From the NCBI GenBank assembly GCA_964036045.1, contig OZ038379.1, forward strand, positions 85,241,178-85,305,177: 64,000 bases of DNA, given 5' to 3'. A program made the translations under genes and the position numbers. Within the stretch, counting starts at the first letter, position 1, and the number at the start of each line of letters is the position of its first letter. A model generated the notes under the pieces. That model was not told where the DNA came from. It did not search any database and saw only the letters and a program-made list of their open reading frames with translations. The DNA is from Eutreptiella sp. 'Long Island Sound 2002'. Lineage: Eukaryota > Euglenozoa > Euglenophyceae > Eutreptiales > Eutreptiaceae. Shown one piece after another: positions 32,557 through 45,310 of the stretch.

Positions 32557-34828
32557 TTCTCGAAGTCCAGGGTCCAAAATCCAAAAATATAGAAAATAGA
32601 ATCCTCCTTCAACCCTGAATAGCAACCTGATCCCACAAGTACAGCAATAGCCCAATTCACAATCCAATACGGGCTGCGGGCTTCCGTTCAGCACACCGGT
32701 TGTCTCACGGTGGCGGGCATGTACAAGAATTGCACCAAGGAAGAAAGCCCTGAAATTGGCATATGAACACAAATAAAGCAAAGTTGGGGAAAGAGGTAAA
32801 CATACACATTCACAGCCATAAACCCCTCATTCCCTGGACTCAAGACCTTCCCTTGACTCACCAACATATTGCCCTGAACCAGGTCAAATGAGATGGCTGA
32901 ATGCCATGTGTCACAAGTCACTACATAAACCCCAAAAGTGTGTTCACTCCCAAGCCTCTAAATCCTAGCCCAATAGGGGAGGTGGCGTGTCATGGCCTAG
33001 AGTGGCACTCAGGTCCATGCCCTACCCTGACATAACCTTGGTTGGACTTGGAGTCGAATGGGCTTGGAGATATGCCCCATGAGTTTGAACTCATAACATG
33101 CCAAAAAACTGCCAATTCACACCATATTGGCCATATATCAAATATATGCTCAAAATTGAGGTTACCACTTATCCGAAGGCTCAAAGCATGCATGGAATCG
33201 AAGTCTAGTATTCAACGAGGATATAGACCAAAGGTCAATGCCCATGTACATCCCCACTTTACCCTCGAAACCCCTTCCGATATGGGCGCCACGCACTGCC
33301 CAAGTCAGCCCATGATCTTGAGACCAATTCTTGTGATCCTTCGTGCGCCAAGTCAAATGGAGTACGTGATCTGGCATATGGTCGTGTTCAACTTCAAAGC
33401 ATATGCCAACATATGAACAACATACCATGGTTCGACTCTCCATAGGCTTCTTGCTGTTTGCCGACCAGGTAAGTACACAAAACGCAAAAATGAGCAAAAA
33501 TTGAGGACAAAAACATGAAAATATGTCCAAATACAAAGTTGTCATGATAGTATATCTCTATGCTCACCCATGATATCCGCTCATGGTTCAATACACAAAT
33601 GATTGGGACCATTTGCGAACAATTCCCCCACTTGGATCCCCCATCGGGCGCATGGAGATACCTTCGCCACTCATATCCACATGCCCCATGAAAATGGGAG
33701 TGCACTCATGGATCTCTTTGTCAAACATACCATGGGCAATACATACGCGGTAGACTTGGTCTAGCGCTTTGAATTCCACAATTGTGACATGGGCAAAGCC
33801 CTTGTCACGTGTGGCTCCCCATCTCTTCGGCCACACGAAGATATAGAACATGGGCGTGAGCATATCAAGACATATACCATGCATATAACACATACCCTCA
33901 AAATGTGGCTCCCACCATGATATGCCATGTCCCTCCATGGTCATAACTTCACGTTAATAATACGTAGGAACCCAAGGAAAGTATCTATGCAACCCCAACA
34001 CTTATGCGGCACACTCGAAAGTCGCATTAAAATATTCGGTTGCACGGCCCAAGAGTTATACATCACTTTATACCCTCTTGACCATTATCCCTTGCTACAC
34101 CGGGCATGTGTACACACCAAAGGCGTTTGATGCTTCCTAAATTAAGTTGAGACCAATGCGCTTGCAACGCAACTTTCCTTATTCTCTTTCCTCACACTCG
34201 CGCGTAGATATGGCCCTTCAAAGTGGCCCCACGATTCACTTTTGTTTCCCTTATATCTCCAAGTCAAATGGGTGGCAAGTATAAGGGAAACCTGATTCGG
34301 GCATAGGGAAAAGAGTACGACCACTCGAAGAAGTCCAAATCAAGTGCGGCGATGTCGAAGTCGAAAATCCGATTTCGACATCGCGAAAAATTCACATTAA
34401 AATTTCGAGTGCTTATTTAGAAAATTGCGGAAGCAACGAACCCTTTGCTGATGAAATCTGACCCTTCAACGGAGTATCCGCCAAAATATCTGGAAATAAC
34501 AGTTAACCAATCGGTTAACGCAAAATCGCGAGCCAACTGACGGTCGCCAATATGTTGACCATCAGAACGAAAGGCTGAAAAATTACGGAAACATCGTGAT
34601 AATAAAACCCTGTTGATTCCTGATATTCCGATATATAAATCTCCGCTGGCGGCGCCTCGTTACTGAATATGGCCGCTCATAGCCGGAACGGCCAAACCTA
34701 TCACACTATCACATCGGGCTAGATCAGGTGGATGGGAGAGTATGATATCAGCCAATGGCGGCTTGCCGAAACAGAGATACACACCCCAAGTGACCCCAAG
34801 ATGGCCACGGGGGTCCGAACCGGCTTCA
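32471..34828 (-). repeat. LTR B: 5' LTR of E1
   Basis: This 2358-bp copy ends in CTTCA on the + strand at 34828, where it abuts the truncated LTR D. Its first 400 bases differ from A, C and D at several positions (GTAATCCCTGCTGATTTGC, CGGTTGTCTCAC), which allowed A to be recognised as a mosaic. The 11-bp inverted repeat is at 34349-34384. Confidence 0.85.
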
Positions 34829-36748
34829 ATGTCACAAGTCACTACATAAACCCCAAAAATGTGTTCACTCCCAAGCCTCTAGATCCTAGCCCACTAGGGG
34901 AGGGGGCGTGTCATGGCCTAGAGTGGCACTCAGGACCATGCCCTACCCTGACATAACCTTGGTTGGACTTGGAGTCGAATGGGCTTGGAGATATGCCCCA
35001 TGAGTTTGAACTCATAACATGCCAAAAAGCTGCCAATTCACACCATATTGGCCATATATCGAATATATGCTCAAAATTGAGATTACCACTTATCCGAAGG
35101 CGCAAAGCATGCATGGAATCCAAGTCTAGTATTCATGGAGGATAGAGACCAAAGGTCAGTGCCTATGTACATCCCCATTTAACCCTCGAAACCCCTTCGG
35201 ATATGGGCGCCACGCACTGCCCAAGTCAGCCCATGATCTTGAGACCAAATCTTGTAATCCTTCGTGCGCCAAGTCAAATGGAGTACGTGATCCGGCATAT
35301 GGTGGTGTTCAACTCCAAAGCATATGCCAACATATGAACAACATACCATGGTTCGACTCTCCATAGGCTTCTTGCTGTTTGCCGACCAGGTAAGTACACA
35401 AAATGCAAAAATGAGCAAAAATTGAGGTCAAAAACATGAAAATATGACCAAATACAAAGTTGTCATGATAGTATATCTCTATGCTCACCCATGATATCCG
35501 CTCATGGTTCAATACACAAATGATTGGAACCATTTGCGAACAATTCCCCCACTTGGATCCCCAATCAGGCGCATGGAGATACCTTCGCCACTCATATCAA
35601 CATGCCCCATGAAAATGGGAGTGCACTCATGGATCTCTTTTCCAAACATACCATGAGCAATACATATGCGGTAGACTTAGTCTAGCGCTTTGAATTCCAC
35701 AATTGGGACATGGGCAAAACCCTTGTCACGTATGGCTCCCCATCTCTTCGGCCACACGAAGATATATAACATGGGCGTGAGCATATCAAGACATATACCA
35801 TGCATATAAAACATACCCTCAAAAGTGGCTCCCACCATGATATGCCATGTCCCTCCATGGACATAACTTCACGTTAAAAATGCGTAGGAACCCAAGGAAA
35901 GTATCTATGCAACCCCAACACTCATGCGGTACACTCGAAAGTCGCATTAAAATATTCCGTTGCACGCTCCAAGAGTTATATATCACTTAATACCCTCTTG
36001 ACCATTATCCCTTGCTACACCGGGCATGTGTACACACCAAAGGCGTTTGATGCTTCCTAAATCAAGTTGAGAATAAGGCGCTTGCAACCCAACCTTCCTT
36101 ATTCTCTTTCCTCACACTCGCGCGTAGATATGGCCATTCAAAGTGGTCTCACGATTCACTTTCGTTTCCCTTATATCTCCAAGTCAAATGGGTGGCAAGT
36201 ATAAGGGAAACCTGATTCGGGCATAGGGAAAAGAGTATGACCACTCGAAGAAGACCAAATCAAGTGCGGCGATGTCGAAGTCGAAAATCCGATTTCGACA
36301 TCGCGAAAAATTCAGAATAAAATTTCGAGTACATATTTAGAAAATTGCGGAAGCAACGAACCCTTTACTGATGAAATCTGACCCTTCATCGGGGTTTCCG
36401 CCAAAATATCTGGAAATAACAGTTAACCAATCGGTTAACGCAAAATCGCGAGCCAACTGACAGTCGCCGATACATTGACCATCAGAACGAAAGGCTGAAA
36501 AATTACGGAAACATTATGATAATACAACCCTGTTGATTCCTGATATTCTGATATATAACTCTCCGCTGGCGGTGCCTCCGTACTGCATATGGCCGCTCAT
36601 AGCCGGAATGGCCAAACCTATCACACTATCACATCGGGTTAGATCAGGTGGATGGGAGAGTATGATATCAGCCAATGGCGGCTTGCCAGAACCCAGATAC
36701 ACACCCCAAGTGACCCAAAGATGGCCACGGGGGTCCGAACCGGCTTCA
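34829..36748 (-). repeat. LTR D: truncated 3' LTR of E2
   Basis: It begins abruptly with ATGTCACAAGTCAC, which matches LTR C from 45669, and runs to CTTCA at 36748. The missing 444 bp correspond to the segment of LTR A that carries LTR-C-like variants. Confidence 0.8.
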
Positions 36749-36759
36749 CCCCCCTTCCC
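36749..36759 (-). promoter_or_regulatory. E2 polypurine tract
   Basis: Minus-strand GGGAAGGGGGG directly before TGAAGCC of LTR D. Confidence 0.7.
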
Positions 36760-37140
36760 AGAGCGTTGTTACCGCTCGGAAGTCATTGAAGAGAGGACGG
36801 GAGGACCCCAATGGGCTCCAACCCCCCCCCCATGTCCCAAGGACACATGGAGGCCCCACACACGTCGTAGGCGTCCCCCACGCCCCAAGGGAGGGGTGAG
36901 GACACTGATACTCAGCGCCCTACGCCATATCCGGTCTCCTCTTGATCTACAACATGGACCAAGGGGATCAAAGATAGAGAAACGTCGTCGGTCGACCTAA
37001 ATAAGTATACCACAATGAAATATATATGTGGAGATCGAGTGAAGGGGGTATATGGCCAATCAAGGCCGAAAAATCCCCGGATGAACGCCCTCACCCGTCT
37101 CCCCAAGCACAGAAACAAACAAAATGCCAAGGGGGATCCA

Positions 37141-39171
37141 TTACGGTGCTACAGCAGCAACCAAATGGACCAACACGTCCTTGACATCCAAAGAAATATT
37201 CTTTTTCTTCAGGTAGTCCATCCAGACCGTGGTGTAGCTCGGCACAAAACTGCCCGGAGGCTCCCACGAGTCCCTGGATGCGGCGAATCCCTTCCAACGG
37301 ACTTTATAAAGCCTACCCCCAGGCGTCCCCGGGTCCGGCTTGTCCGCCACGATCTTCTCGGCGGTGAAGTCGTCGTCCTCACCCTCGTTGTCCGAGTCGA
37401 CATCGCCAGCCGTGAACTCGAAGGTGACGGGACGTCCGCTGGGGTCTGGTGCTCGGGGACGAAGCTGGGTATGGTCGCGGTCCAGGATCTTGTTATCCCC
37501 CACACGAACCGCATACACATCCTGCCCGACGTTCCGCACGATTACCCCCGGCACATACCAAGATGCCTGCCGATGCCTGGACAGGACATCCTTGTGGTGC
37601 CGCTCCACCCACACGGTGTCTTGGAGAGCATACTTCTGGACTTTTCCCTGCTTGAAGTACTTGGGCCTTTTGTCATGCTCGTCCTGTAGTGCCTTGCACA
37701 CCTTGGCCGCCGTGTCGTCCGCCTCAGCAATCATAGCATTCGCATCCCGGGCCACTTTGCCATGGTTCAACCACGGGAGAGTGCGTGACACTCGATCCCG
37801 TAGGAACAGGATGCGATGGGGCGACAGTCCAGTGAGCCCCGGAAGGTCGTGATACGCTTGGAGTACCCTCCACAGTGAATTGTACCAATTTCGGCCCGGT
37901 TCGTCGATGTGCAGCTGGCGGAACTTCTCGAACATCTGCCGCCCGGCAACCTCAGCCCGGCCATTCGACTGGCTGTGGTACGCCACGGTCTTGGCGTGTC
38001 GAATGCCCATGTGCTTGCACATCGTCTTGAACCACGTCCCCACAAATTGACTGCCCCGATCGCTGCAGATGACAGCCGGGACATCGAAAATCGTCAGCCA
38101 ATACCTGATCATGGCATTAGCGACAGTCTTGGCCTGCAGCCCCACTCCATGCTTGTCCTTCTTGTCCTTCTTCTTGGACTTCTGGCCCGGGACTGCCACG
38201 ATATACCCGCTGTGCCTGTCCACCGCCAGGATGACACAGTCGTAGGTCTCTCCGTCCACGGTGACCTCAAGCATGGCGAACACATCCATGGCCACGGACC
38301 GCATAGGGGCCTCCGGTATAGCCGTGTACACCGGGTTGCCCGCTTTGGAGTGGTTGGGGCTCTTCGTGGCCCGACACACGGCACAGTCGCTGCAGTACCT
38401 ATCCAGGATGGCGTAGTACCCCGGAGGGAACTTGAAACACCACTCCAGGTCCTGCTGCATCTTGTCTCGACCAGGGTGCATGAGCTGGGCGTTGTGCCAA
38501 TGGTCAATGAGCTCCTCCACTCGGTTCTCGGGCACCAGCAGCTTGTCCTTGAGGAACGACTTGTCCCCATCCTCGGTCAAGCCCTCGGGCCATTCGTCGT
38601 CCGACGGGGCGCTCACGGCATTCCAGTACTTGCTCCAGTGCTCGGATGCCGCGTAGTCATCCGACCAGTCCTCTGTGAGCACCGACCTGACTAGCTCTAC
38701 AGGGGCCACCATCCATTGCTCGAGGGTTTCCTCTCGAATAGCTTGGACGCGGGCACCCCGGAACTTGGCCAGGTCCGTAGGATTTGTCATCACCACAAAG
38801 CACTTGACCCCCTCTTGCTCCATGGCCTTCTCCATCTCGATGATGCGCTTGGCCTCCTCGGTCTCCTCGGCGTCGCCATGGCTGGATATGTCCATCCACG
38901 CCTTGCCCGCGGGGTAGGCCCAGCGACTGAGGCAATCTGCCACAGTGTTGTCCTTCCCCGGGACGTACACGACGCTGAGGTCGAACTTGGCGAACGTCTC
39001 GTGCCATCGGGCCCTCCTAGCCGCCAGTCCCGAGGGGGTGTCGACGTGCTCCTTGTGCCAGCTCTGCAAGGACTGATGGTCCGTACAAACCACCACCGGT
39101 TGCAATCCGATGTGGCCAGACCACTTCCTAAGCGCACAAACAATGGCGTACGTCTCCTTCTCCCTCGCGGT
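37141..39171 (-). pseudogene. E2 RNase H C-terminal part, integrase and chromodomain
   Basis: The reading is open from just after the TAG at 39174-39172 to TAA at 37141. It contains the rest of RNase H (VVCTDHQSLQSWHKEHVDT, ARWHETFAKFDLSVVYVPG), the integrase zinc site and D,D-35-E core with the same catalytic residues as E1, and the chromodomain (YKVRWKGFAASRDSWEPPG), which keeps the WEP core. The nearest internal Met is at 39105. Apart from the upstream TAG this half looks functional. Confidence 0.8.
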
Positions 39172-39885
39172 CTAGGTGCGGCGTTGGCCCTCGGCCAGGA
39201 TCCGACTCCAAAACGCCACGGGTACGTGTGACCCGTCGTCCCGGATCTGCTCGAGGACTGCCCCTACAGCATAGTCCGAGGCGTCCGTCCGTAGCACGAA
39301 TCCCTTGTCTGGGTCCACCAGAAATAGCCCCAGCTGCCCCAGGAGTCGCTCCTTCAGGCGGCTGAACGCATCTTCGGCCTCAGGGGTCCAGGCAAGCTTC
39401 TTCTTGCTCCCCTTCCGGCCATCGAACTTCCCCACCTGCAGCATCTTGTGCAGCGGCCCCGAGAGTTCTGCATACATCCGGACATAGCCCGAATAGTAAT
39501 TGCAGAACCCCATGAAGAACCGGAGTTCGCTGATGGTCTCGGGCTTCTCCCAGTGGTGCAGGGACGCAAGCTTCCCAGGCATGGGACGGCGTTGCCCGTG
39601 ACCAACCACGTGACCCGCGAACTCCACTTCCTTCACGAAGAGTGAGGCTTTGGTGGGCTTGCACACCATGTTGTGCTTGTCCAACTCGCTGAGCACTCGG
39701 CGCAGATCCTTTTCATGCGCGTCGATGAGCTCGTCCTCAGTCATGTTCTCCGTGCCGGACCCGATGATGATGTCATCCACGAAGGGATCGGCACAGTCCC
39801 GGACAGGACCGTGTAGGTCCTCCATCATGCGCTGGAAAGCGGCGTTGCCATTCTTGGCGCCCATAGGCACCACTTTCCACTGCAT
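39172..39885 (-). pseudogene. E2 RT palm and N-terminal RNase H
   Basis: The frame reads MQWKVVPMGAKNGNAAFQR, catalytic FVDD at 39772-39783, thumb and connection, then RNase H (FVLRTDASDYAVG) up to ILAEGQRRT-stop. The stop replaces the Trp of RRTWTAREKE in E1, a TGG to TAG change. It joins upstream coding only after restoring a base lost near 39892. Confidence 0.8.
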
Positions 39886-39889
39886 GGAC

Positions 39890-42206
39890 CCCGCGGCGTC
39901 GACATCGCTGTGCAGGGCCCCGAGTCCGGGTGTAGCGGCATCTGGTGATAACCGTGTTTCAGGTCCAGCGCCGTAGAAATCCGCTTTTTCTGTTGTTTTT
40001 GGAGGATGGAGTCGATCAGGGGAAGCGAGTACGAGTCGTGCTCGGTCTGCTCGTTCAAACCTCTGTAATCAACCACCAATCTCCACTCGCCCTTCTCACT
40101 CTTGGGCACGATGAAGGCTGGGCTGGCCCACTCAATGTCGGAGGGTTCGATCCATCCCCGCTCAATGAACTCGGCCAACAGCTTCTTCATGGCCTCGGCC
40201 CGATCGCCCTGAAGTTGGTACTCCCGATGACGATAGATCTTCGGGTTCGGCTTCAGCTTGATCTTCGCTGTACCAAACCTCCCACATTCTGGAGGGTTCT
40301 TGTTGGCGACGCCACTGAATAGCCGCGGATAGGCACTGATCAGCCTCTCCTTCAGCTCGGCGACCTTCGGGTTCTCCTGGGCCTCTTCAGCCGCTTGCTT
40401 CGGTATAGATACAACCGACCGCACTGCGGTATAGGCCTCTTCTGGGTCCGATTCCGACTTCTCCTCGTCCGATATGCCGTCTTCATCGTCGTGGGGAGCT
40501 CTTCCCACCGATAATCTTCGGAAATTTGCGGCATCGGGCTGGTGACTGTCGCTATCGGCAGCCATTCTTGGAAAATCCCATGTCGGTGGGTCCGACCCAA
40601 CCGGACCATCGTATTGGTCCGCCATGTGATCCATGACCCTCGCCACGAACTCGTCCTTCTCGTACTTGCCGGTGACCAACATCTTGTCATCCCACCAATA
40701 CGGAGATATGACCATGGCCCGCCTCTTCTTGCCTGCCACACGGTCGTGCATCCCCATCCGCATGTAGTTGACGACGTCGTCGATCTCAGCGTGGGACAGG
40801 ACGTCAATGCCATCAATAGGTTGATCCGTCCCCTCCTTGGGCTCGAACATGACCTTCATGGGCACCGCCTCCACCCTACGGATGAATGCTTCATCACCCG
40901 TGGGCTGGGCTTGCGCCCCATCCACCAGGAAAGCCTTGGTACCCCACGCTTGACCCGGGGAGGGCATTGATACGCCCTTGGCGTCGATGAACAACTCCTC
41001 GTCTGGCCCGAATGACATCTCGTTCAGGGTGATGGAGTCCAGCGTCGACTTGAGACCCTCCAGCGGACATAGGGTGGATCCTGTGCCGGTTATGACCAGG
41101 ATCCCCTTCGCCCTATCCGCGATGATCTTCTCCACCGTACGTCTGGTATTGTCCAGGGAGCCATGCCAATACATGGGCCCCCACTCCTTCAAACCCCAAT
41201 GCCTATGCCAGGCTGAGTCTCCTCGATGCCAATGCCTCCTACACTTCCGCAGAAGTGGGGCATCCCGGGAAGCGAAGACGTCCGTCTCGGGCGCTTCGGC
41301 TCCCAGCGTCTGGATCATCCTGTCGTACACCTGCGGCGCCATTCCATACTCTGTGAGCTGAACTCCGCGGTCTCCTCTGGACTTGGCACCCACACCTTGC
41401 ACCGCTCGGACGATCCGATCCTCTTCCTCAGCATTCCATTGGGATGATCCGCATGCATAGTCCGTCGACAGCCATGTGAGGCATTCATCATCCTCCCGGA
41501 CCAGCGTTGCACGATGGGGAAGGGCTCCAATGACATTTGCCACCATGAAGTCATACCCCATGATCATATCCCAATCTGTAATGTCGGCCACATAGAAGTT
41601 CCCGGATAGAGTGCTTCTCTTCGCCAGATCAGGGCGGTTCAAGCGCTCATGTTCCCAGAATTCCATACTGATAGTGGCCTCATGGGTGCCCCCACCCATG
41701 ATCTCTCCGTTGGCGACCTTCAGGCGGACCGGTCTCCGGCTGGGCTGCAGGAGTTCCTCTTTGAACAACCCTCTCCGGACCAGGCTCACCTGGGCACCCG
41801 TATCCACCAACACATCCACCACCTTCTCCTCTCGTCCGCACCGTACTCGCACTTTCAAGTGCAACTGCCGCTCGTCGCCATGAGGTGTATGGACGACTCT
41901 CACGGCATGCAACTCTAGCACGTCCGGGTGCATCAGGACTTCAAGGGTATGGTCACGGATGGTGTAGATCTTGGGTTGGTCCTGCCCGTCCACGGGGCTC
42001 TCCGTGGTCGCTCCTTCCTTCGCGCCATGTCCCGTACCCACATGTACTTCCCTTGGCAGGGCGCTCCAGGGGTTGGGAGTGGCGAAGCTCAGTGGTTTTG
42101 GCTCTTCTGGAGCCTTCCTCGGCACCCGATGTGCCTTCGCTTTTTCTGGGATTCCACTGATTTTCGGAGGAGAGACCTCCGAGGTCCCACTCCCGTGGGG
42201 GCTCCT
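39890..42206 (-). pseudogene. E2 protease, connector and N-terminal RT
   Basis: The frame is open from just after the gag UAG to the lost base near 39892, showing the intact order protease (DVLVDTGAQVSLV), connector (TDVFASRDAPLLRKCRRHW, KEWGPMYWHGSLDNT, ADRAKGILVITG), an acidic linker and RT up to ALDLKHGYHQMPL. E2 therefore documents the joint that is broken in E1. The one-base deletion lies in CCCCGCGGCG, where E1 has CCCCAGCGGCG. First Met is at 42125; if readthrough is used no Met is needed. Confidence 0.8.
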
Positions 42207-44590
42207 CTAGACTTGGCTTCCCGCAGCCCCTTCCGGCTGCGATCCGCCAGGACTTTGTCCACCACGTTGCTGGGCTTTGAGTTCCTCCAACGTCCTCAAC
42301 ATGTCCTCAGCAACCTCCTCGATCGACCTCACTCGTCGGTCTTGGCCATGTCCACCACCATAGCCTCTTCCTCCGCCTTTCCCTGGGCCTTTGCCTTGGC
42401 CTTTTCCCCCGTCTCCGCCCTTCGCCTTCCAATCGGAAATCCGCTGCTCCTTGGGCTTCTTCTCGGGCTGAGCGGCGAAGTAGGCCTTCTTGGCCGCCTC
42501 ATACACCTTGCACTGATGGTGGTCGTGTGCATGGTTGTTTCCCTTGCCATAACAGACCCAGCACCCGTCATGCTGAGACCTGTACTCCCAGAACGAGAGC
42601 GGTGGGTTCCCGATCCTCCTTGGCGCGTTGCCCTTCTTGGGTCCCACCCGGCTCCATCTGGACCGATCCTGCCCATGGTCCTTCACGTTGTGCGCCACAA
42701 ACGCGAAGAAATGGGCCTCCTCGTGATCCTCCCGGGACCAGTGGTCTTGGCCACTTCCACTACCATCCTCCGCGGAGTTGGCCGTGTCCTCCTGGATCTC
42801 CCGATGATGGCGGTCTTCTCGGTGGCCTCGTTGTCCATGACCATGTCGATCCTGCACGTGGGCCTCGTTCTTCGCATTGAGCTTCAACTCCACCGTGATG
42901 TACTTCACGATCTCGTCCAGGCTCATGCGGGCGAAGATGACCTGCATCCTCAGCGGCTCCCCGCGCCTCCACTCCACGTTGTTGAGGCGCAGCAACCTTT
43001 GCCCCATGGAGTCTCCAAATACCACCACGTACACGGCGTTCTTCAATCCCAACATCCGGTTGGGCTCGCCCAGGTTCCTCCTGAAGAACTCCATGATACC
43101 CGCATGGGTATCCTCCGCCGCCATGATCCTTACCGCCACGCGCTTCTTCGCTCTCTTCTTCTCCTCGTCCTCCACTCTCCTCTTCCAGTTGCCGGGGAGG
43201 ACGTCCTTCAGGAGGTGGCAAATCTCGCTGGCCTCGTTCCAGTCCTCCACCAGTTTGAGGCATCTGCGGTACTTCCGCAGATATCGGTTCCACTCCCGGA
43301 CCCGCAACTCACCGCGGTCCAGCGGCAGCGGGATGGACCACAAGTCCTCCAGCTTCTGGTTCGGAGCGTCCACCCGCTCCTCATCCTCCAACCACTGGAG
43401 GCAGGCCTGCTCCGTCCTGATCAGTCCTTCTCGGATCTGATCCCGCAGCTCCTCCTTCAGGTCCTTCGCCAGCCGGTGTGGGAATGTCCGGCATACCCAC
43501 TTATCCCGCGGCGCTCCCCGCATCTCGCCGACGACCTCCTCGGCGAAGTCCTCCCAGTCCAGGATGAAGTCATCCAGGTTGGACGGGTTCCCGTCGTAAT
43601 AGGGGATTTTGATTCCCCTGAGGTCGTCAATCCTGATGGCGTCTCCGACTTCCCCAGCCACTACTCCACCGAGACGGATACCACCTGTGGCCGGGGGGTG
43701 TGAGTACACTCCCCGTACATCCCTCTCCTCCATGGAATGCGGTCCAGTTGGGCCTGAACCCATGGGGTTTGGAATGCGGGAAGGACTTGCTCCATCGGCC
43801 GTCCATATCCCCGTATTGGGGTCCTTCGCCCACAGGTTTCCGCCTGGATGACCTCGACCATGTCCGTCGGCGCTTCCCATGGTTCGCCCCTGCATGGTCT
43901 GGCTCTGGATCTCGTCTTCCGCATAAACTACCATATTCGTCGTGATCGGTAGATTCTGGGCGGCATGGGACATCTGTACCGTCAGGCTCCTCGGGTCCGT
44001 GGTTACGTTCCCTTCCTGCATGGACCCAGCCGGTGCGGTGTGTTCCCCGAGCATTGTGGATTCGCTGAACATGGGAACAAACGGCAGCGCACCCGGGTCA
44101 ACACGCGGAGGCGCGTATGGTGCCTCTGCAGGGCCGCCCATGGGTTTATCCATGGCGCTCCTCAGGGTCTTTACCCGCTCCACCAGCTCTGCCGCGGCCG
44201 GCTTTGCCGGGAGTTCCGGACCCGAGGCGAGGGGCTGTAGCTCTTCTAGCCTTTTCGGGCGTCCCGACATGTCCTCCACCAGGTGGAGGAGGCTGTCCTC
44301 CACTCCCTGCTGCCTCTCCAGGGCCAGCTCCAGATTCTCCCGGTACCGGTCCCGTTCCGCTCGCAGCTCCTCCATGTCTTTCTCCGCGGCCGACTGGTCG
44401 TCCAGGATCCCCGCGACGTCCTCCTCTAGACCGTCCTTGGCGTTGTCCAGGCGGTCAAGGCGATGCACGATGGCGTCCATCCCCATCTTCGGGTACTTGC
44501 CCATGAGGAAGGACACGTGCTCGCAGTGGCACGCAGCGTGCTTTCCGCCGGATTCAGCGCATCCCGCGGTTCCCGGCACCTCAGACTCAT
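42207..44590 (-). pseudogene. E2 Gag, main part
   Basis: This is the counterpart of E1 Gag from the coiled coil onward, ending GAAGSQV at UAG 42209-42207. Coiled coil, capsid-like domain and zinc knuckle (CWVCYGKGNNHAHDHHQC) are all present. The frame is separated from the N-terminal portion by a lost G near 44590 (CTCATCCCCATGG against CTCATCGCCCATGG in E1). Confidence 0.8.
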
Positions 44591-45310
44591 CCCCATGGGC
44601 GTATCTCCTATGGCGTCCGTCTCTGGTCCCGTGTGCCGGGGCACAGGTGCCGTCCGGGCCCTGGCTGGCCTCTCCAAGCCCTCGGCGTCGTGCTGCAGGG
44701 CGGGCTCGGGGGCCGTATTCGCCCTGGCGATGGGCGCGGACATCTCCGACTCCGAAGGTGGCTCGTAGGCTGTCCGATAGCCCTCGGAGTGCCCCTCGGA
44801 TTCCCACAGCCTGACCGGGCTGGGGTCCGTGTCCATAGCCCCGGCGTCCCTTGCCGCGGACTTGGGTGACCCGCGCTTCCGGTAGCGCCGGGCCCGTCCT
44901 CCACTGCTGCGTGAATGGCAGGCCTCGTCAGAGTCCTCCGCGGCGGAGCGGAGGTTGCATGCCTTGCGGCAGCGACGCTCGCACATGGAGACCAGGTCCT
45001 CCATGTCACGTCCTCCTCTTCCCGAATGTCGTGCTTCTCTTCGGGCTTCAACTTCCGGAGTTCGCCATTCTCTTGAACGTCTCGGCTCTTCTATGGCTCC
45101 AATCTCCGGCGTGGTCTCCACCGAGTCCACAATACGCACCCGGGGCGTACTTGGGCAGGGCTCATAAGGGCTGAAGTCCCCGGGTCGGCGGTTGGTAGGG
45201 GCAGCAGGTAAGCCTCTGCTACCATAAAGAAGGTCCCTACCAGGACCGGCCCCCGCTGTGCCCCTTCCCCCTGTTACCCCTGCTGATTTACTCCGGATCA
45301 GCGATTGCAT
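44591..45310 (-). pseudogene. E2 Gag, N-terminal part
   Basis: From the Met at 45310 inside LTR C (MQSLIRSKSAGVTGG) the frame crosses the LTR end and primer site exactly as in E1 and includes RDMEDLVSMCERRCRK, then shifts out of phase near 44590. It is Arg/Ser/Pro-rich and probably disordered. Confidence 0.65.
45213..45224 (-). promoter_or_regulatory. E2 primer-binding site
   Basis: TGGTAGCAGAGG on the minus strand, directly after the LTR end, identical to E1. Confidence 0.75.

Larger units (their letters stand above)
21631..34828 (-). mobile_element. Ty3/gypsy chromodomain element E1
   Basis: LTR A (21631-23995) and LTR B (32471-34828) flank an 8.5-kb internal region read right to left: primer site, gag, UAG, protease, connector, RT, RNase H, integrase, chromodomain, polypurine tract. 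Gag and the RT-to-chromodomain part are open; the connector has a 10-bp deletion and a one-base insertion. LTRs start TGAAG and end CTTTA in element orientation. The first part of LTR A belongs to E2's lineage (see findings). Confidence 0.9.

Noticed and set aside
34828-34829. Simple tandem duplication of one gypsy element by unequal crossing over
   Set aside because: It would not explain why LTR D lacks exactly the piece that appears as E2-type sequence at the start of LTR A; nesting followed by recombination explains both. An assembly artefact remains possible.
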